64,000 nucleotides of DNA from an uncultured Oscillospiraceae bacterium. Lineage in GTDB: Bacteria > Bacillota > Clostridia > Oscillospirales > Oscillospiraceae. The notes under the pieces are model-generated. The model searched no databases. It was not told where the DNA came from and worked only from the letters and a program-made list of their open reading frames with translations. Shown here piece by piece: positions 1-7,861 of this stretch. Location: contig CANQMO010000013.1 in NCBI GenBank assembly GCA_947624985.1, positions 1 through 64,000 of the forward strand. Reading direction: 5' to 3'. The translations under genes were made by a program, and so were the position numbers. Every line of letters begins with the position of its first letter. Within the stretch, counting starts at the first letter, position 1.

Positions 1-116
1 ATCTCCCATCCTTTTAATGGAGTAAGGGTCGATGAAGACTACATCGTTGATAGGCCGGAGGTGTAAGCGTGGTAACATGTTCAGCCGACCGGTACTAATA
101 ACCCGAGGGCTTGACC
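1..116 (+). rRNA. rrl: 23S ribosomal RNA, 3' end (partial)
   Basis: The first ~116 bases match the conserved 3' end of bacterial 23S rRNA, including the GGTACTAATA...GAGGGCTTGACC ending. The rest of the gene lies before the window. The exact mature 3' end is estimated. A 5S gene follows 84 bases later, so this is the tail of an rrn operon transcribed on the plus strand. Confidence 0.95.
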
Positions 117-199
117 TATGCAATATGCAGACTCAAACCCCTTGCTTTTCCTTCATCCCTTCCATTGTTCAGTCTTCAGGGCGCATGCCCTGAACCAAG

Positions 200-315
200 T
201 TGGTGGCTATTACAGCGGGGGTCCACCCGTTCCCATTCCGAACACGGCAGTTAAGCCCGACTGTGCCGACGATACTTGTCTGGAGACGGACTGGAAAAAT
301 AGGTCGCTGCCAACA
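200..315 (+). rRNA. rrf: 5S ribosomal RNA
   Basis: A ~116-base segment has the 5S hallmarks: TTGGTGGCTATTACAGCGGGG at the 5' side, CACCCGTTCCCATTCCGAACACGG in the middle (the universally conserved CCGAAC loop), and a 3' strand able to pair with the 5' end. It is the last gene of the rrn operon and is followed at once by a hairpin terminator. Confidence 0.93.
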
Positions 316-318
316 TCG

Positions 319-351
319 GGACCCGGAGTTGCAAAACTCCGGGTCCTTTCT
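319..351 (+). terminator. rrn operon intrinsic terminator
   Basis: ACCCGGAGTT (321-330), a GCAA loop and AACTCCGGGT (335-344) form a perfect 10-bp GC-rich hairpin. It is followed by CCTTTCTTT, directly after 5S. Confidence 0.85.
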
Positions 352-535
352 TTATCTGTCAAGACGTGGTATAATGTCTGCTGGGAAGATCGGGAGTTAG
401 AGTTTTTGACAGGTTTGTTCAACGCCATGTATGAGGAACTGCCAACACCAAAACCGGAAAAGAGGAAATAGGCAGCTTCCCATTTGTCGGGAGAAGGATC
501 AGCGCGACAGATCGGGATTGATGGAGGAAAGAAAA
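352..535 (+). other. Spacer after rrn; no credible gene
   Basis: This stretch holds a TATAAT (370-375) without a good -35, and a TTGACA-like string near 405. It also holds the first copy of the 29-bp repeat (473-501). Only very short open frames occur, none with a convincing ribosome site. The sequence could be remnant intergenic DNA. Confidence 0.5.
473..501 (+). repeat. 29-bp direct repeat, copy 1
   Basis: Matches 1037-1065 at 26 of 29 positions, with the core ATTTGTCGGGAGAAGGA. The two copies bracket the low-GC GNAT gene. The core resembles the TTCCCCTTTGTCGGGGAGAAG part of the repeats at 14182 and 15158. Confidence 0.85.
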
Positions 536-1036
536 ATGCTGCGAACTAAACGTCTTTATTTACGAAACCTTCGTCAGACCGACTTGGACACAATGTTTGA
601 TTACCGCAACGACATTAAATGTAATCTTTATCAACGGTATGAAGATACAAGCAAGGAATACTTGCAGAAGTTTATCCAGGACTACGCCAATAGCACTTTT
701 TTATCCAAAGAAGAAGAACAGCATTACGCTATAATGTGCAACAAAAACAGTGAAATGATAGGCGATATCAGCGTGTTTTTCTCTGAAAGCGACAACTGTT
801 TTACACTTGGAATTACCATTGCGCCCCTGTTTCAAGAGCAAGGTTACGCTTATGAAATATTGGATGAATTGGTCAAGAAGATTCAAACTGATTATCCATC
901 CATTGATATTGTTGCATTGATAGAGAAAGACAATTCAAAAAGCATCTCCTTGTTCAAAAAGCTAAGCTTTGCTGAGGAATGTTATGCAGAGTCGATTCAG
1001 TCTTATGTTTTTACGATATACGGAAAAGCGGACTGA
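536..1036 (+). CDS. GNAT-family N-acetyltransferase, low-GC cassette gene
   Basis: The 166-residue product looks like a RimJ/RimL-type GNAT acetyltransferase, which would transfer an acetyl group from acetyl-CoA to an unknown amine. The N-terminus (LRTKRLYLRNLRQTD) is typical of this group. The acetyl-CoA loop appears as QEQGYAYEIL near residue 100, and NSKSISLFKKLSF near residue 135 is the usual late motif. The start was placed at 536 because GGAGGA lies seven bases upstream. An earlier in-frame ATG at 521 has no such site. Base composition is visibly AT-rich beside GC-rich neighbours, and the gene lies between two copies of a 29-bp repeat, which suggests acquisition by transfer. The substrate cannot be told. 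Confidence 0.85.
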   Translation: MLRTKRLYLRNLRQTDLDTMFDYRNDIKCNLYQRYEDTSKEYLQKFIQDYANSTFLSKEEEQHYAIMCNKNSEMIGDISVFFSESDNCFTLGITIAPLFQEQGYAYEILDELVKKIQTDYPSIDIVALIEKDNSKSISLFKKLSFAEECYAESIQSYVFTIYGKAD

Positions 1037-1065
1037 CAACTTCCTATTTGTCGGGAGAAGGAGCA
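1037..1065 (+). repeat. 29-bp direct repeat, copy 2
   Basis: Second copy of the repeat at 473-501 (26/29). It ends on the A of the next gene's ATG, so the ribosome site GGAGAAGGAG of that gene is supplied by the repeat. Confidence 0.85.
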
Positions 1066-1385
1066 TGGGCACGTTTGAAGAGATATGGGATATCGTGCGG
1101 CGGATCCCGCCGGGGCGGGTGGCCACCTACGGGCAGGTCGCGTATCTGACAGGCCGGCCCCGGGGCGCCCGGCTGGTGGGTTACGCCATGGCCGCCTGTC
1201 CGGCGGAGAAAAACGTGCCCTGCCACCGGGTGGTGGACCGCTTCGGCGGCACCAAGCGTGCCTTTGACACCCACATGCCCGGCGGCCAGCGTTTTTTGCT
1301 GGAAAATGAGGGCGTTGTCTTTCGTCCGGACGGTACGGTGGACATGGACCGCTGCGCGTGGCGGCCGGAGCAGGAGCGAACATGA
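1065..1385 (+). CDS. MGMT-family alkyltransferase-like protein (single domain)
   Basis: This 106-residue protein corresponds only to the C-terminal DNA-binding/active-site domain of O6-methylguanine-DNA methyltransferase. It has the helix-turn-helix segment (GRVATYGQVAYLTGRP) and the active-site motif VPCHRVV with the acceptor cysteine at residue 53. The cysteine is kept, so it is not a classic Trp-type ATL protein. It lacks the N-terminal domain of full-length Ogt (~160 residues). It may repair alkylated DNA or only sense it. The next gene starts inside its stop codon (ATGA), so the two are translationally coupled. Its ribosome site lies within the upstream repeat. Confidence 0.88.
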   Translation: MGTFEEIWDIVRRIPPGRVATYGQVAYLTGRPRGARLVGYAMAACPAEKNVPCHRVVDRFGGTKRAFDTHMPGGQRFLLENEGVVFRPDGTVDMDRCAWRPEQERT

Positions 1386-1870
1386 GCAATAAAAAGTCAA
1401 AGATCGAAAAGACCAATGTAATGCGGCTGCTGGAGCAGAAGAAGGCGGCCTACACGCCCCACTATTACGGGGACACGTCCGCGATCGGCGGCGCCGAGGT
1501 GGCGGCGGCACTGGGCCAGGACCCGGCCCGGGTGTTCAAAACGCTGGTGACCGTGGCCGGCAGCGGGGAACACTATGTGTTTCTGGTGCCGGTGGAAAAG
1601 GAACTGGACCTGAAAAAAGCCGCCAAAGCCGTGGGGGAAAAGAACATCGAGATGATCCGGTCCAGGGAGTTACTGCCCATCACCGGCTATGTCCACGGGG
1701 GCTGCTCCCCTATCGGCATGAAAAAGCCCTTCCGGACCGTGATCGACAGCACGGCGGCGGGGTTCGACGCCATCCTGTTCAGCGCCGGGAAGATCGGCTT
1801 TCAGGTGGAGACCGGCCTGACGGAGCTGCGAAAGGTCATCGATTTCGATCTGGGCGACCTGTGCGTCTGA
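1382..1870 (+). CDS. ybaK: Cys-tRNA(Pro)/aminoacyl-tRNA deacylase, YbaK/EbsC family
   Basis: The 162-residue product matches the YbaK family, which hydrolyses mischarged Cys-tRNA(Pro) in trans to keep translation accurate. Visible family features are VFKTLV around residues 51-56, with the lysine required for catalysis at residue 53. The glycine-rich GGCSPIGMKK loop follows around residue 110, and a conserved ending with FQVETGLTEL. The start overlaps the stop of the MGMT-like gene by four bases. Length agrees with the family. Housekeeping gene, well supported. Confidence 0.92.
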   Translation: MSNKKSKIEKTNVMRLLEQKKAAYTPHYYGDTSAIGGAEVAAALGQDPARVFKTLVTVAGSGEHYVFLVPVEKELDLKKAAKAVGEKNIEMIRSRELLPITGYVHGGCSPIGMKKPFRTVIDSTAAGFDAILFSAGKIGFQVETGLTELRKVIDFDLGDLCV

Positions 1871-1924
1871 AAACCATGCCGGTCGGAGACGCGGCATTTA
1901 TCCGCAGTTGAGAGGATAAGCGAA

Positions 1925-2578
1925 ATGAAAAAGTACGAACTTGCCATATTCGATCTGGACGGGACCATCCTCTATACGCTGGAGGACCTGAAAAACAGCC
2001 TGAACTACGCCCTGGCGGCCCGGGACTATCCCCCGCGGACGCTGGAGGAGGTGCGCCGGTTCGTGGGAAACGGGGTGCGGATGCTGGTGGAACGGGGTGC
2101 CCCGGCGGGGACGGCGCCGGCGGAGCTGGATCAGCTCTATGAGATCTTCCACCGGCACTACCACCAGCACGATCTGGACACCACCCGGCCCTATGAGGGG
2201 GTCCCGGAGCTATTGGAAAAGCTCAGGGCGGACGGGCTGCGCCTGGCGGTGGTCTCCAATAAGGTGGATTACGGGGTAAAGGACCTGTGCAGGCGGTTTT
2301 ATCCGGGCGTGTTCGACGCGGCGCTAGGAGAACGGCCCGGCGTGGCGAAAAAGCCGGCCCCGGATCTGGTGAACGCCGTGCTGGAGGAGCTGGGCATTTC
2401 CCGGGAAAAGGCCGTCTATATCGGCGACTCGGAGGTGGACATCCAGACCGCCCGGAACGCGGGCATGGACGAGATCGTGGTCAGCTGGGGCTTTCGGACG
2501 GCGGAGGAGCTGGCTGCCCGGGAGCCGAAGCGTATGGTCCCCTCCCCCGCCGCTCTCTACGCGGCGCTGACAGAGTGA
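1925..2578 (+). CDS. HAD-family phosphatase, phosphoglycolate phosphatase-like
   Basis: The 217-residue HAD hydrolase has the nucleophile motif FDLDGTI (Asp10, with Asp12 as acid/base), the motif II serine in VVSNK, a motif III lysine near AKKPAPD, and the acidic motif IV YIGDSEVDIQ. A helical cap lies between motifs I and II (subclass C1), as in Gph and PpaX. It probably dephosphorylates a small phosphometabolite such as 2-phosphoglycolate, though members of this class vary widely in substrate. It is 55 bases after ybaK and ends at a bidirectional terminator. Confidence 0.85.
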   Translation: MKKYELAIFDLDGTILYTLEDLKNSLNYALAARDYPPRTLEEVRRFVGNGVRMLVERGAPAGTAPAELDQLYEIFHRHYHQHDLDTTRPYEGVPELLEKLRADGLRLAVVSNKVDYGVKDLCRRFYPGVFDAALGERPGVAKKPAPDLVNAVLEELGISREKAVYIGDSEVDIQTARNAGMDEIVVSWGFRTAEELAAREPKRMVPSPAALYAALTE

Positions 2579-2591
2579 ACGGAAATAAAGT

Positions 2592-2619
2592 AAGGCCGGG
2601 ACCTTCGGGTCCCGGCCTT
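2592..2619. terminator. Bidirectional terminator hairpin
   Basis: AAGGCCGGGACC (2592-2603), a TTCG tetraloop and GGTCCCGGCCTT (2608-2619) form a perfect 12-bp stem between convergent genes. The flanking U tracts are short. Confidence 0.75.
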
Positions 2620-2637
2620 GCCATGTGGCCGCTCGAT

Positions 2638-2952
2638 TCAGCCCAGTTTGACGGCGGTGCCGTAGGCGGTCACCTCGGCGGCGGACTGCATGATGGAGGA
2701 GGTGGTAAAGCGCACGCCCACTACGGCGTCCGCGCCCATATCGATGGCGTCCTGGCTCAGCCGTTGCAGAGCGATACGCCGGGCGTCCTCCAGCATTTCC
2801 GTGTAGCCGGTGATCTCGCCGCCTACGATGGTCTTCACGCTGGCCATGAAGTCCTTGCCCACATGTTTGGATGTGACCACGCTCCCGCTGACCAGGCCGA
2901 GGACCTGCACGATCACCTTGCCGGGGACCTGATCGATGGTGGAAAGCAGCAT
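2638..2952 (-). CDS. YbjQ/UPF0145-family protein
   Basis: The 104-residue protein belongs to the YbjQ (UPF0145, putative heavy-metal-binding) family. It shows the family pattern of an N-terminal GLVSGSVV segment, a glycine-rich middle (TIVGGEITGYTEML), and MGADAVVGVRF near the end. Members form compact oligomers and their cellular role is not settled. AGGAGG sits nine bases before the chosen ATG at 2952, and the longer in-frame extension upstream lacks such a site. It lies 89 bases after pheA in the same direction and could share its transcript. Confidence 0.85.
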   Translation of the reverse strand: MLLSTIDQVPGKVIVQVLGLVSGSVVTSKHVGKDFMASVKTIVGGEITGYTEMLEDARRIALQRLSQDAIDMGADAVVGVRFTTSSIMQSAAEVTAYGTAVKLG

Positions 2953-3041
2953 GATGAGATATCCTCCTGATATTGCTATGTTGATAATGATCATCGCAAG
3001 GCGAAAACGAAATCGCACGCCCGCAGCCGGGGCGTCAAGGT

Positions 3042-4184
3042 TCAGACCACTTCGGTATAGCTGCCCAGGTACCGGAAGGTCTCGCACATCTCCTCCAGGT
3101 CCGCCAGCAGCTGGATGAACCGGGGAGAATAGACGCTGGTCTCCAGATCGAAGTAGAACATGAACTCAAAATCCCGGTCCGGCAGGGGCCGGCTCTCCAG
3201 CTTCGTAAGGTTGACGCCCAGGGCGGTGATCCGGCTCATGACCTGGTACAGGGACCCGGGCCGGTGGGCCAGGGTCAGCATGACGCTGGTCCGGTCCGCG
3301 CCGGGGAAGATCTCCGGCTCCTTGCCGATACAGATGAAGCGGGTGTAATTGTTGCCCTTATCCTGCACGTCGGCGGCCAGGGTCTCCAGCCCGTAAAGGG
3401 CCCCGCAGGCGTGGGACGAGAGGGCCGCCACGTCCCGGCGGTCGGACTCCGCCACCCGCTTGGCGGCCACGGCGGTGTTTTCGCACACGGTCACCTTCAC
3501 TCCGGGCATGCCCTTCAGGAATCCCGCGCACTGGGCGATGGCCTGCTCGTGGGAGAAGATCTCCTGGACATCCTCCCTTTTCACCCCGGGCCGGACCAGC
3601 AGGTTGTGGTCCACCTTGACCCGGACGGAGCGGACGATACTGAAATTATACTCCATCATCAGGTCGTAAATGCGGTTGACGGAGCCGGCGGTGCTGTTTT
3701 CCAGCGGCAGCACGCCGTACTGACAAAAGCCGTTGGCGATGGCGGAGAAAACCGCCTCGAAGCTCTTCACATAGGAGATACGGGCGTTGGCAAAGAGCTT
3801 GTCCGCCGCGATCTGGGCATAGGCGCCCTCCACCCCCTGACAGGCAACGGTGGCCGACTCGGGGAACAGGGACGGGGTGTTTTCAAGGCTTCTGGCAATG
3901 CGCTCGCCCAAGGCGCTGGGCCCGCGCAGCAAGGTGGCCAAATAGCTGTGGCTCACGTCCTGCATGGTGGAGTACACGACCCCGGCGTAGCCGGACAGGG
4001 CCTCCCCCGCCCCGTCCTGAAAGCGGGCCTGGGCCTCCCGCTGGCCGGCCAGATCCACCGGCACCAGTCCCTGCTCCTTCCGGGCCTGGGCCAGCGCCGC
4101 GGAAAGCTCCATCCGCCTGGCGAACAGAGCGCTCATCTGCCCGTCCACCTGGTTCAGTTGATCTCGTATAGTATCCAGTTCCAT
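3042..4184 (-). CDS. pheA: Bifunctional chorismate mutase / prephenate dehydratase
   Basis: The 380-residue P-protein of phenylalanine synthesis converts chorismate to prephenate and then to phenylpyruvate. An AroQ-type mutase domain occupies about residues 1-85 (IRDQLNQVDGQMSALFARR). The dehydratase domain spans about 105-290, with the catalytic NYTRFICIG motif. The C-terminal ACT domain (about 300-375) keeps the ESRP element that binds phenylalanine, so feedback inhibition is likely. The start at 4184 fits the AroQ N-terminus and has a GAAAGG-like ribosome site. The GC-rich hairpin upstream at 4204-4233 separates it from the rnf operon or may act as a leader attenuator. No T-box is visible. 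Confidence 0.96.
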   Translation of the reverse strand: MELDTIRDQLNQVDGQMSALFARRMELSAALAQARKEQGLVPVDLAGQREAQARFQDGAGEALSGYAGVVYSTMQDVSHSYLATLLRGPSALGERIARSLENTPSLFPESATVACQGVEGAYAQIAADKLFANARISYVKSFEAVFSAIANGFCQYGVLPLENSTAGSVNRIYDLMMEYNFSIVRSVRVKVDHNLLVRPGVKREDVQEIFSHEQAIAQCAGFLKGMPGVKVTVCENTAVAAKRVAESDRRDVAALSSHACGALYGLETLAADVQDKGNNYTRFICIGKEPEIFPGADRTSVMLTLAHRPGSLYQVMSRITALGVNLTKLESRPLPDRDFEFMFYFDLETSVYSPRFIQLLADLEEMCETFRYLGSYTEVV

Positions 4185-4203
4185 CGTTTTTCTGCCTTTC
4201 TGA

Positions 4204-4233
4204 GAAAAGGCGCGCTGCAGATCGCAGCGCGCC
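4204..4233 (-). terminator. rnf operon terminator / pheA leader hairpin
   Basis: On the minus strand GCGCGCTGC and GCAGCGCGC pair over nine bases (4210-4232) with a five-base loop and are followed by CTTTTCT. It lies 20 bases past the rnfB stop and just ahead of pheA. Confidence 0.75.
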
Positions 4234-4251
4234 CACATGATAGGTCGGTGT

Positions 4252-5046
4252 TCAGTCGAACACGTTGATGACGTGCCGGGGGCAGACCTCCGCACAGTGG
4301 CCGCAGCGCTGGCACTTGCTCTGGTCGATCTTGGCCAGGAAGTTCTCGATGGTGATGGCGTCAGCGGGGCACTCCTTCTTGCACTTCATGCAGCCGATGC
4401 AGCCGAAGTCGCAGTACTTGGTGACGGCGGCGCCCTTGTCGGTGGAGTTGCAGCCCACAGCGTTGGTAGAGGCGGCCGGGACCTTGGTGATGAGTTTCTT
4501 GGGGCAGGTCTCGGCGCACTTCATGCAGCCGACGCACTTGGACCGGTCCACCTGGGCGATACCGTCCACCAGGTGCATGGCGTCGAAGGGGCAGGCCTTC
4601 ACGCAGTCGCCAAAGCCAAGGCAGCCGGCGGGGCAGACGTTGGCGCCGTTCCCGCCGCCCAGACGGGTGGCGGCCAGGCAGGAGTCCAGGCCCTCATACT
4701 CAAACTTTTTCTTCGTGTGGCCGCAGGTGCCGGAGCAGCGGACGAACGCCACGCTGGCCTCGGCGGCGCCGGCGGACACGCCCATGATGTCGCCGATGGC
4801 GGCGGCAGCGGCGGCGCCGCCGGGCACGCAGCCGTTCACCGGGGCCTCGCCCTTGGCGACGGCGGCGGCGTAACCGTCACAGCCCGGATAGCCGCAGGCG
4901 CCGCAGTTGGCGCCGGCCAGCACCGCGCGGACGGCCTCTTCCTTGGGGTCCTTTTCTACATAGAACACCTTGCCGGCGATGACCAGCAGAACGCCAAACA
5001 GAAGGCCCAGCGCTCCCAAAATAACGATCGCGGAAACAACAGTCAT
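4252..5046 (-). CDS. rnfB: Rnf complex ferredoxin-type subunit RnfB
   Basis: The 264-residue subunit passes electrons from reduced ferredoxin into the membrane Rnf complex. One N-terminal membrane segment (about residues 4-28) anchors it. Cys48, Cys51, Cys56 and Cys73 form the 4Fe-4S domain (NCGACGYPGC...NGC). Several CxxCxxC ferredoxin clusters follow, including CVGCMKCAETCP, CIGCMKCKKECP and CQRCGHCAEVCP. It is last in the order C-D-G-E-A-B, with 13 bases between it and rnfA. In anaerobes Rnf couples ferredoxin oxidation and NAD+ reduction to Na+ or H+ export. Confidence 0.96.
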   Translation of the reverse strand: MTVVSAIVILGALGLLFGVLLVIAGKVFYVEKDPKEEAVRAVLAGANCGACGYPGCDGYAAAVAKGEAPVNGCVPGGAAAAAAIGDIMGVSAGAAEASVAFVRCSGTCGHTKKKFEYEGLDSCLAATRLGGGNGANVCPAGCLGFGDCVKACPFDAMHLVDGIAQVDRSKCVGCMKCAETCPKKLITKVPAASTNAVGCNSTDKGAAVTKYCDFGCIGCMKCKKECPADAITIENFLAKIDQSKCQRCGHCAEVCPRHVINVFD

Positions 5047-5059
5047 GTCCAGCCCCTCC

Positions 5060-5647
5060 TTACAGGATCTTCATGCCGGAGAAGCCCATGAACGCCAGAG
5101 CGAACAGAGCCGCGGTCACGAGGCAGATGGCAAAGCCCTCGAAGGCCTTGGGATAATCCGCGAACTCAAGCCGCTCGCGGACGCTGGCGAACAGGACGAT
5201 AGCCACCGTGAAGCCGAGGCCGCCGGTGAAGCCGTCGATCAGGCTCTCCAGGAAGTTGTAGCTGTTCTGGGTGTTCAGCAGCACCACGCCCAGCACCGCG
5301 CAGTTGGTGGTGATCAGGGGCAGGAAAATGCCCATGGCGGAGTACAGGGAGGGGATGGCCTTTTTCAGGAACATCTCCACGAACTGCACCAGAACGGCAA
5401 TGACCAGGATGTAGGCCACGGTCTGCATGAACCCGGCCACGCCGAAGGGGATCAGCAGAAACTCGTTGATCACCCAGCAGATGGCGGAGGCCATGGTCAT
5501 GACGAAAATGACGGCCACGCTCATACCGGTGGCGGTGCTCATCTTGTTGGACACGCCCAGGAACGGGCAAATGCCCAGGAACTGGGAGAAGATGAAGTTA
5601 TTGGTCAGGATCGCCGCCAGAGAAATGGAGACAAGAGAAGCAAACAT
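5060..5647 (-). CDS. rnfA: Rnf complex membrane subunit RnfA
   Basis: The 195-residue integral membrane protein has six hydrophobic segments and starts with the typical LVSISLAAILTNNFIFSQFL. RnfA and RnfE are inverted-topology paralogues forming the core that carries a 2Fe-2S centre between them. The family-typical FLGICPFLGVSNK holds the cysteine involved, and the second is in TTNCAVLG. The start codon overlaps the rnfE stop by a base, as expected for a subunit made in fixed ratio. Confidence 0.95.
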   Translation of the reverse strand: MFASLVSISLAAILTNNFIFSQFLGICPFLGVSNKMSTATGMSVAVIFVMTMASAICWVINEFLLIPFGVAGFMQTVAYILVIAVLVQFVEMFLKKAIPSLYSAMGIFLPLITTNCAVLGVVLLNTQNSYNFLESLIDGFTGGLGFTVAIVLFASVRERLEFADYPKAFEGFAICLVTAALFALAFMGFSGMKIL

Positions 5648-6327
5648 TATTCTTTAACCTCCTTTTCTTTCCGGGCCTTTTTCTCGCCGCTCTTACGCAG
5701 AGCGTACTGCATAACAGCCATGAGCAGGCCCAGGGTGAGGAAGCCGCCGAAGGGAAGGACCAGCGCGCCGGCGCCGAAGCCCTCGGGGATGACGCGGAAG
5801 CCCGCGCCGGTACCGTCCAGGGTGATGAAGGAATTGGCTCCGTTCAGCAGTCCGCCGCCGATGGTGCCGGAGCCGAAAAGCTCACGGAACAGGCACATCA
5901 GCACCAGCACGCAGGTGTAGCCCAGGCCCTGGAACACGCCGTCCCGGAAGGACAGGAACACGCCCTCCTTGGAGGAGAAGGCCTCGGCCCGGCCGATGAT
6001 GATGCAGTTGACCACGATCAGCGGGATGAACACGCCCAGCGCGGAGGAAAGGGCGGGGATGAAGGCCTGCAACAGCAGGTCCACGATGGTGACGAAGCCG
6101 GCGATGACCACCACGAAGATGGCCAGACGGACCTGCCCGGGGATGATCTTGCGGATGGCGGAGACCACCACGTTGCAGCAGGTCAGGATGATGAGAACGG
6201 ACAGGCCCATGCCGATGCCGTTAAAGAGCGTGGTGGAGATGGCCATGGTCGCGCACAGGCCGATCTGCTGCACCAGTACGGGGTTATTGGTAATAAGGCC
6301 TTCTGTAAGCTGTTTCTTTGCGTTCAT
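5647..6327 (-). CDS. rnfE: Rnf complex membrane subunit RnfE
   Basis: The 226-residue integral membrane subunit is paralogous to RnfA. It has six predicted membrane segments, the family start LTEGLITNNPVLVQQIGLC, and a second conserved cysteine region (PLIVVNCIIIGRAEAF). The C-terminus carries a lysine/glutamate-rich cytoplasmic tail. It sits 13 bases after rnfG and touches rnfA. Confidence 0.95.
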   Translation of the reverse strand: MNAKKQLTEGLITNNPVLVQQIGLCATMAISTTLFNGIGMGLSVLIILTCCNVVVSAIRKIIPGQVRLAIFVVVIAGFVTIVDLLLQAFIPALSSALGVFIPLIVVNCIIIGRAEAFSSKEGVFLSFRDGVFQGLGYTCVLVLMCLFRELFGSGTIGGGLLNGANSFITLDGTGAGFRVIPEGFGAGALVLPFGGFLTLGLLMAVMQYALRKSGEKKARKEKEVKE

Positions 6328-6340
6328 GCCTTTTCCCCCC

Positions 6341-6886
6341 TTAACCTAAACTCTCGCACAGAGCCAGGGCGGTGGTGACGCCCTTGGAGACGGCTCTGGA
6401 GGTGATGGTGGCGCCGGTGAGGGCGTTGATCTCGCCGCCGTCCTTGGTGACGGCGACGGTGCCGCTCTGGCCCACGAACTGCGCCCGGAAGTTGTCGCCC
6501 GCCTCACTGGCCTGGGAGGCGATGGCGCCCAGACCCGCGGTCTCGCTGGAGTCGGTGACGGAGATACCGGTGCAGGTCAGGTCGCTGCCCACGCCCACCA
6601 TCATGGTGATGGTGCCCTGGGAGCCGACCTCGGTGACCTGGACCACCCAGCCGGCGTCGCCGGCGGCCGCGTAGACCGCGTCCACCTCGCCGTCCGGCTC
6701 CACGTCCAGCTCGTCATAGCTGTCGGCGGGAAGCACAGACTGCATGGCGTTCGTCATGGTCTGCTCGGCGATCTCGGCGATCCGGTCCCGGGTCATCATA
6801 TCCACCAGACCCAGCACCAGGGCCACAACGGCGGCCACCAGCAGCAGGATCACGGCGGGTTTCACAAAATCGATGAATTTTTTCAT
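6341..6886 (-). CDS. rnfG: Rnf complex FMN-binding subunit RnfG
   Basis: The 181-residue protein has one N-terminal membrane helix (about residues 8-28) and an exported FMN-binding domain. The LTGATITS motif near residue 157 carries the threonine to which FMN is attached through phosphodiester linkage by an ApbE-type flavin transferase. No apbE is seen in this window. Its start overlaps the rnfD stop by four bases. Confidence 0.95.
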   Translation of the reverse strand: MKKFIDFVKPAVILLLVAAVVALVLGLVDMMTRDRIAEIAEQTMTNAMQSVLPADSYDELDVEPDGEVDAVYAAAGDAGWVVQVTEVGSQGTITMMVGVGSDLTCTGISVTDSSETAGLGAIASQASEAGDNFRAQFVGQSGTVAVTKDGGEINALTGATITSRAVSKGVTTALALCESLG

Positions 6887-7860
6887 TTCTTGGCGCCCTC
6901 CTTCTTCTTGCCCTTGGCAACGCCGAAACGCCGGGGCGCGGTGTGCTGGTCGATGAGCCAGGTGCAGCAGTTCATGATGAGGATGGCGAAGCTGACGCCC
7001 TCAGGATAGCCGCCGAAATAGCGGATCAGCACGGTGAGCAGGCCGCAGCCCACGCCGAAGATGATCTGACCGTTGGCGGTCACGGGGCTGGTGCAGTAGT
7101 CGGTAGCCATGAAGATGGCGCCCAGCAGCAGGCCGCCGGAGAGCACGTTCTGGAGCATCCACATGATGTGGTTGTTGCCCCGGGAGAAGATCAGCGTCAG
7201 CACGGCCACCGTGCCCACATAAAACACGGGGATACGCAGGCTGATGACCTTTCTGTACACCAGCCACGCGCCGCCGATGAGCAGCGCCAGAGCGCTGACC
7301 TCGCCGAAGCTGCCGCCGATGTTGCCGATGAACATGTCCCAAACGGCGTTCAGCCCGCCGTCCACCAGCTTGCCGGCGTGAAGGCTGGCCAGGGGAGTGG
7401 CGTAGGTGGCGGCGTCAGGGCCGTCGGTCCAGGTGGTCATCAGCACGGCGTAGCTGACCAGCAAAAACGCACGGCCCGCCAGAGCGGGGTTCCAGATGTT
7501 CTTGCCGATACCGCCGAAAAGCTGCTTGACCAGTACGATGGAGAAGAACGCGCCGATGACCACGGCCCACCAGGGGAAGGTATAGGGCAGGCAGTAGGCC
7601 AGCAGGACGCCGGTGACCACAGCGGACAGGTCCGCGGTGCTGGAGGGCTTTTTCATGAGCTTGCGGTAGGCGAACTCGAACACCACGCAGCTGACCACGG
7701 ATACCGCGGTGACGATCAGAGGCTTGACGCCGAAGAAGATGACGGCGGCTACCAGAGCGGGCGCCAGCGCGATGAGCACGTCCAGCATGATAGCCTGGGT
7801 GCCCCGGGGGGTGCGGATATGGGGGGAGGAGGATACGATAAGCTTACGATCTTCGTTCAT
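6883..7860 (-). CDS. rnfD: Rnf complex membrane subunit RnfD
   Basis: The 325-residue polytopic subunit has about ten membrane segments and is related to NqrB. The start is ISSSPHIRTPRGTQAIMLDV. The DAATYATPLAS segment matches the site of covalent FMN in RnfD proteins. RnfD is thought to form much of the ion path. It follows rnfC by one base and overlaps rnfG. Confidence 0.95.
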   Translation of the reverse strand: MNEDRKLIVSSSPHIRTPRGTQAIMLDVLIALAPALVAAVIFFGVKPLIVTAVSVVSCVVFEFAYRKLMKKPSSTADLSAVVTGVLLAYCLPYTFPWWAVVIGAFFSIVLVKQLFGGIGKNIWNPALAGRAFLLVSYAVLMTTWTDGPDAATYATPLASLHAGKLVDGGLNAVWDMFIGNIGGSFGEVSALALLIGGAWLVYRKVISLRIPVFYVGTVAVLTLIFSRGNNHIMWMLQNVLSGGLLLGAIFMATDYCTSPVTANGQIIFGVGCGLLTVLIRYFGGYPEGVSFAILIMNCCTWLIDQHTAPRRFGVAKGKKKEGAKK

Positions 7861-7861
7861 C

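Noticed and set aside
118-471. 117-codon frame across the 5S rRNA and its terminator
   Set aside because: It reads through rRNA and a terminator and has no protein-like conservation.
4185-4251. T-box or phenylalanine leader before pheA
   Set aside because: Only 67 bases separate pheA and rnfB. There is one hairpin, no T-box sequence and no leader peptide with Phe codons.
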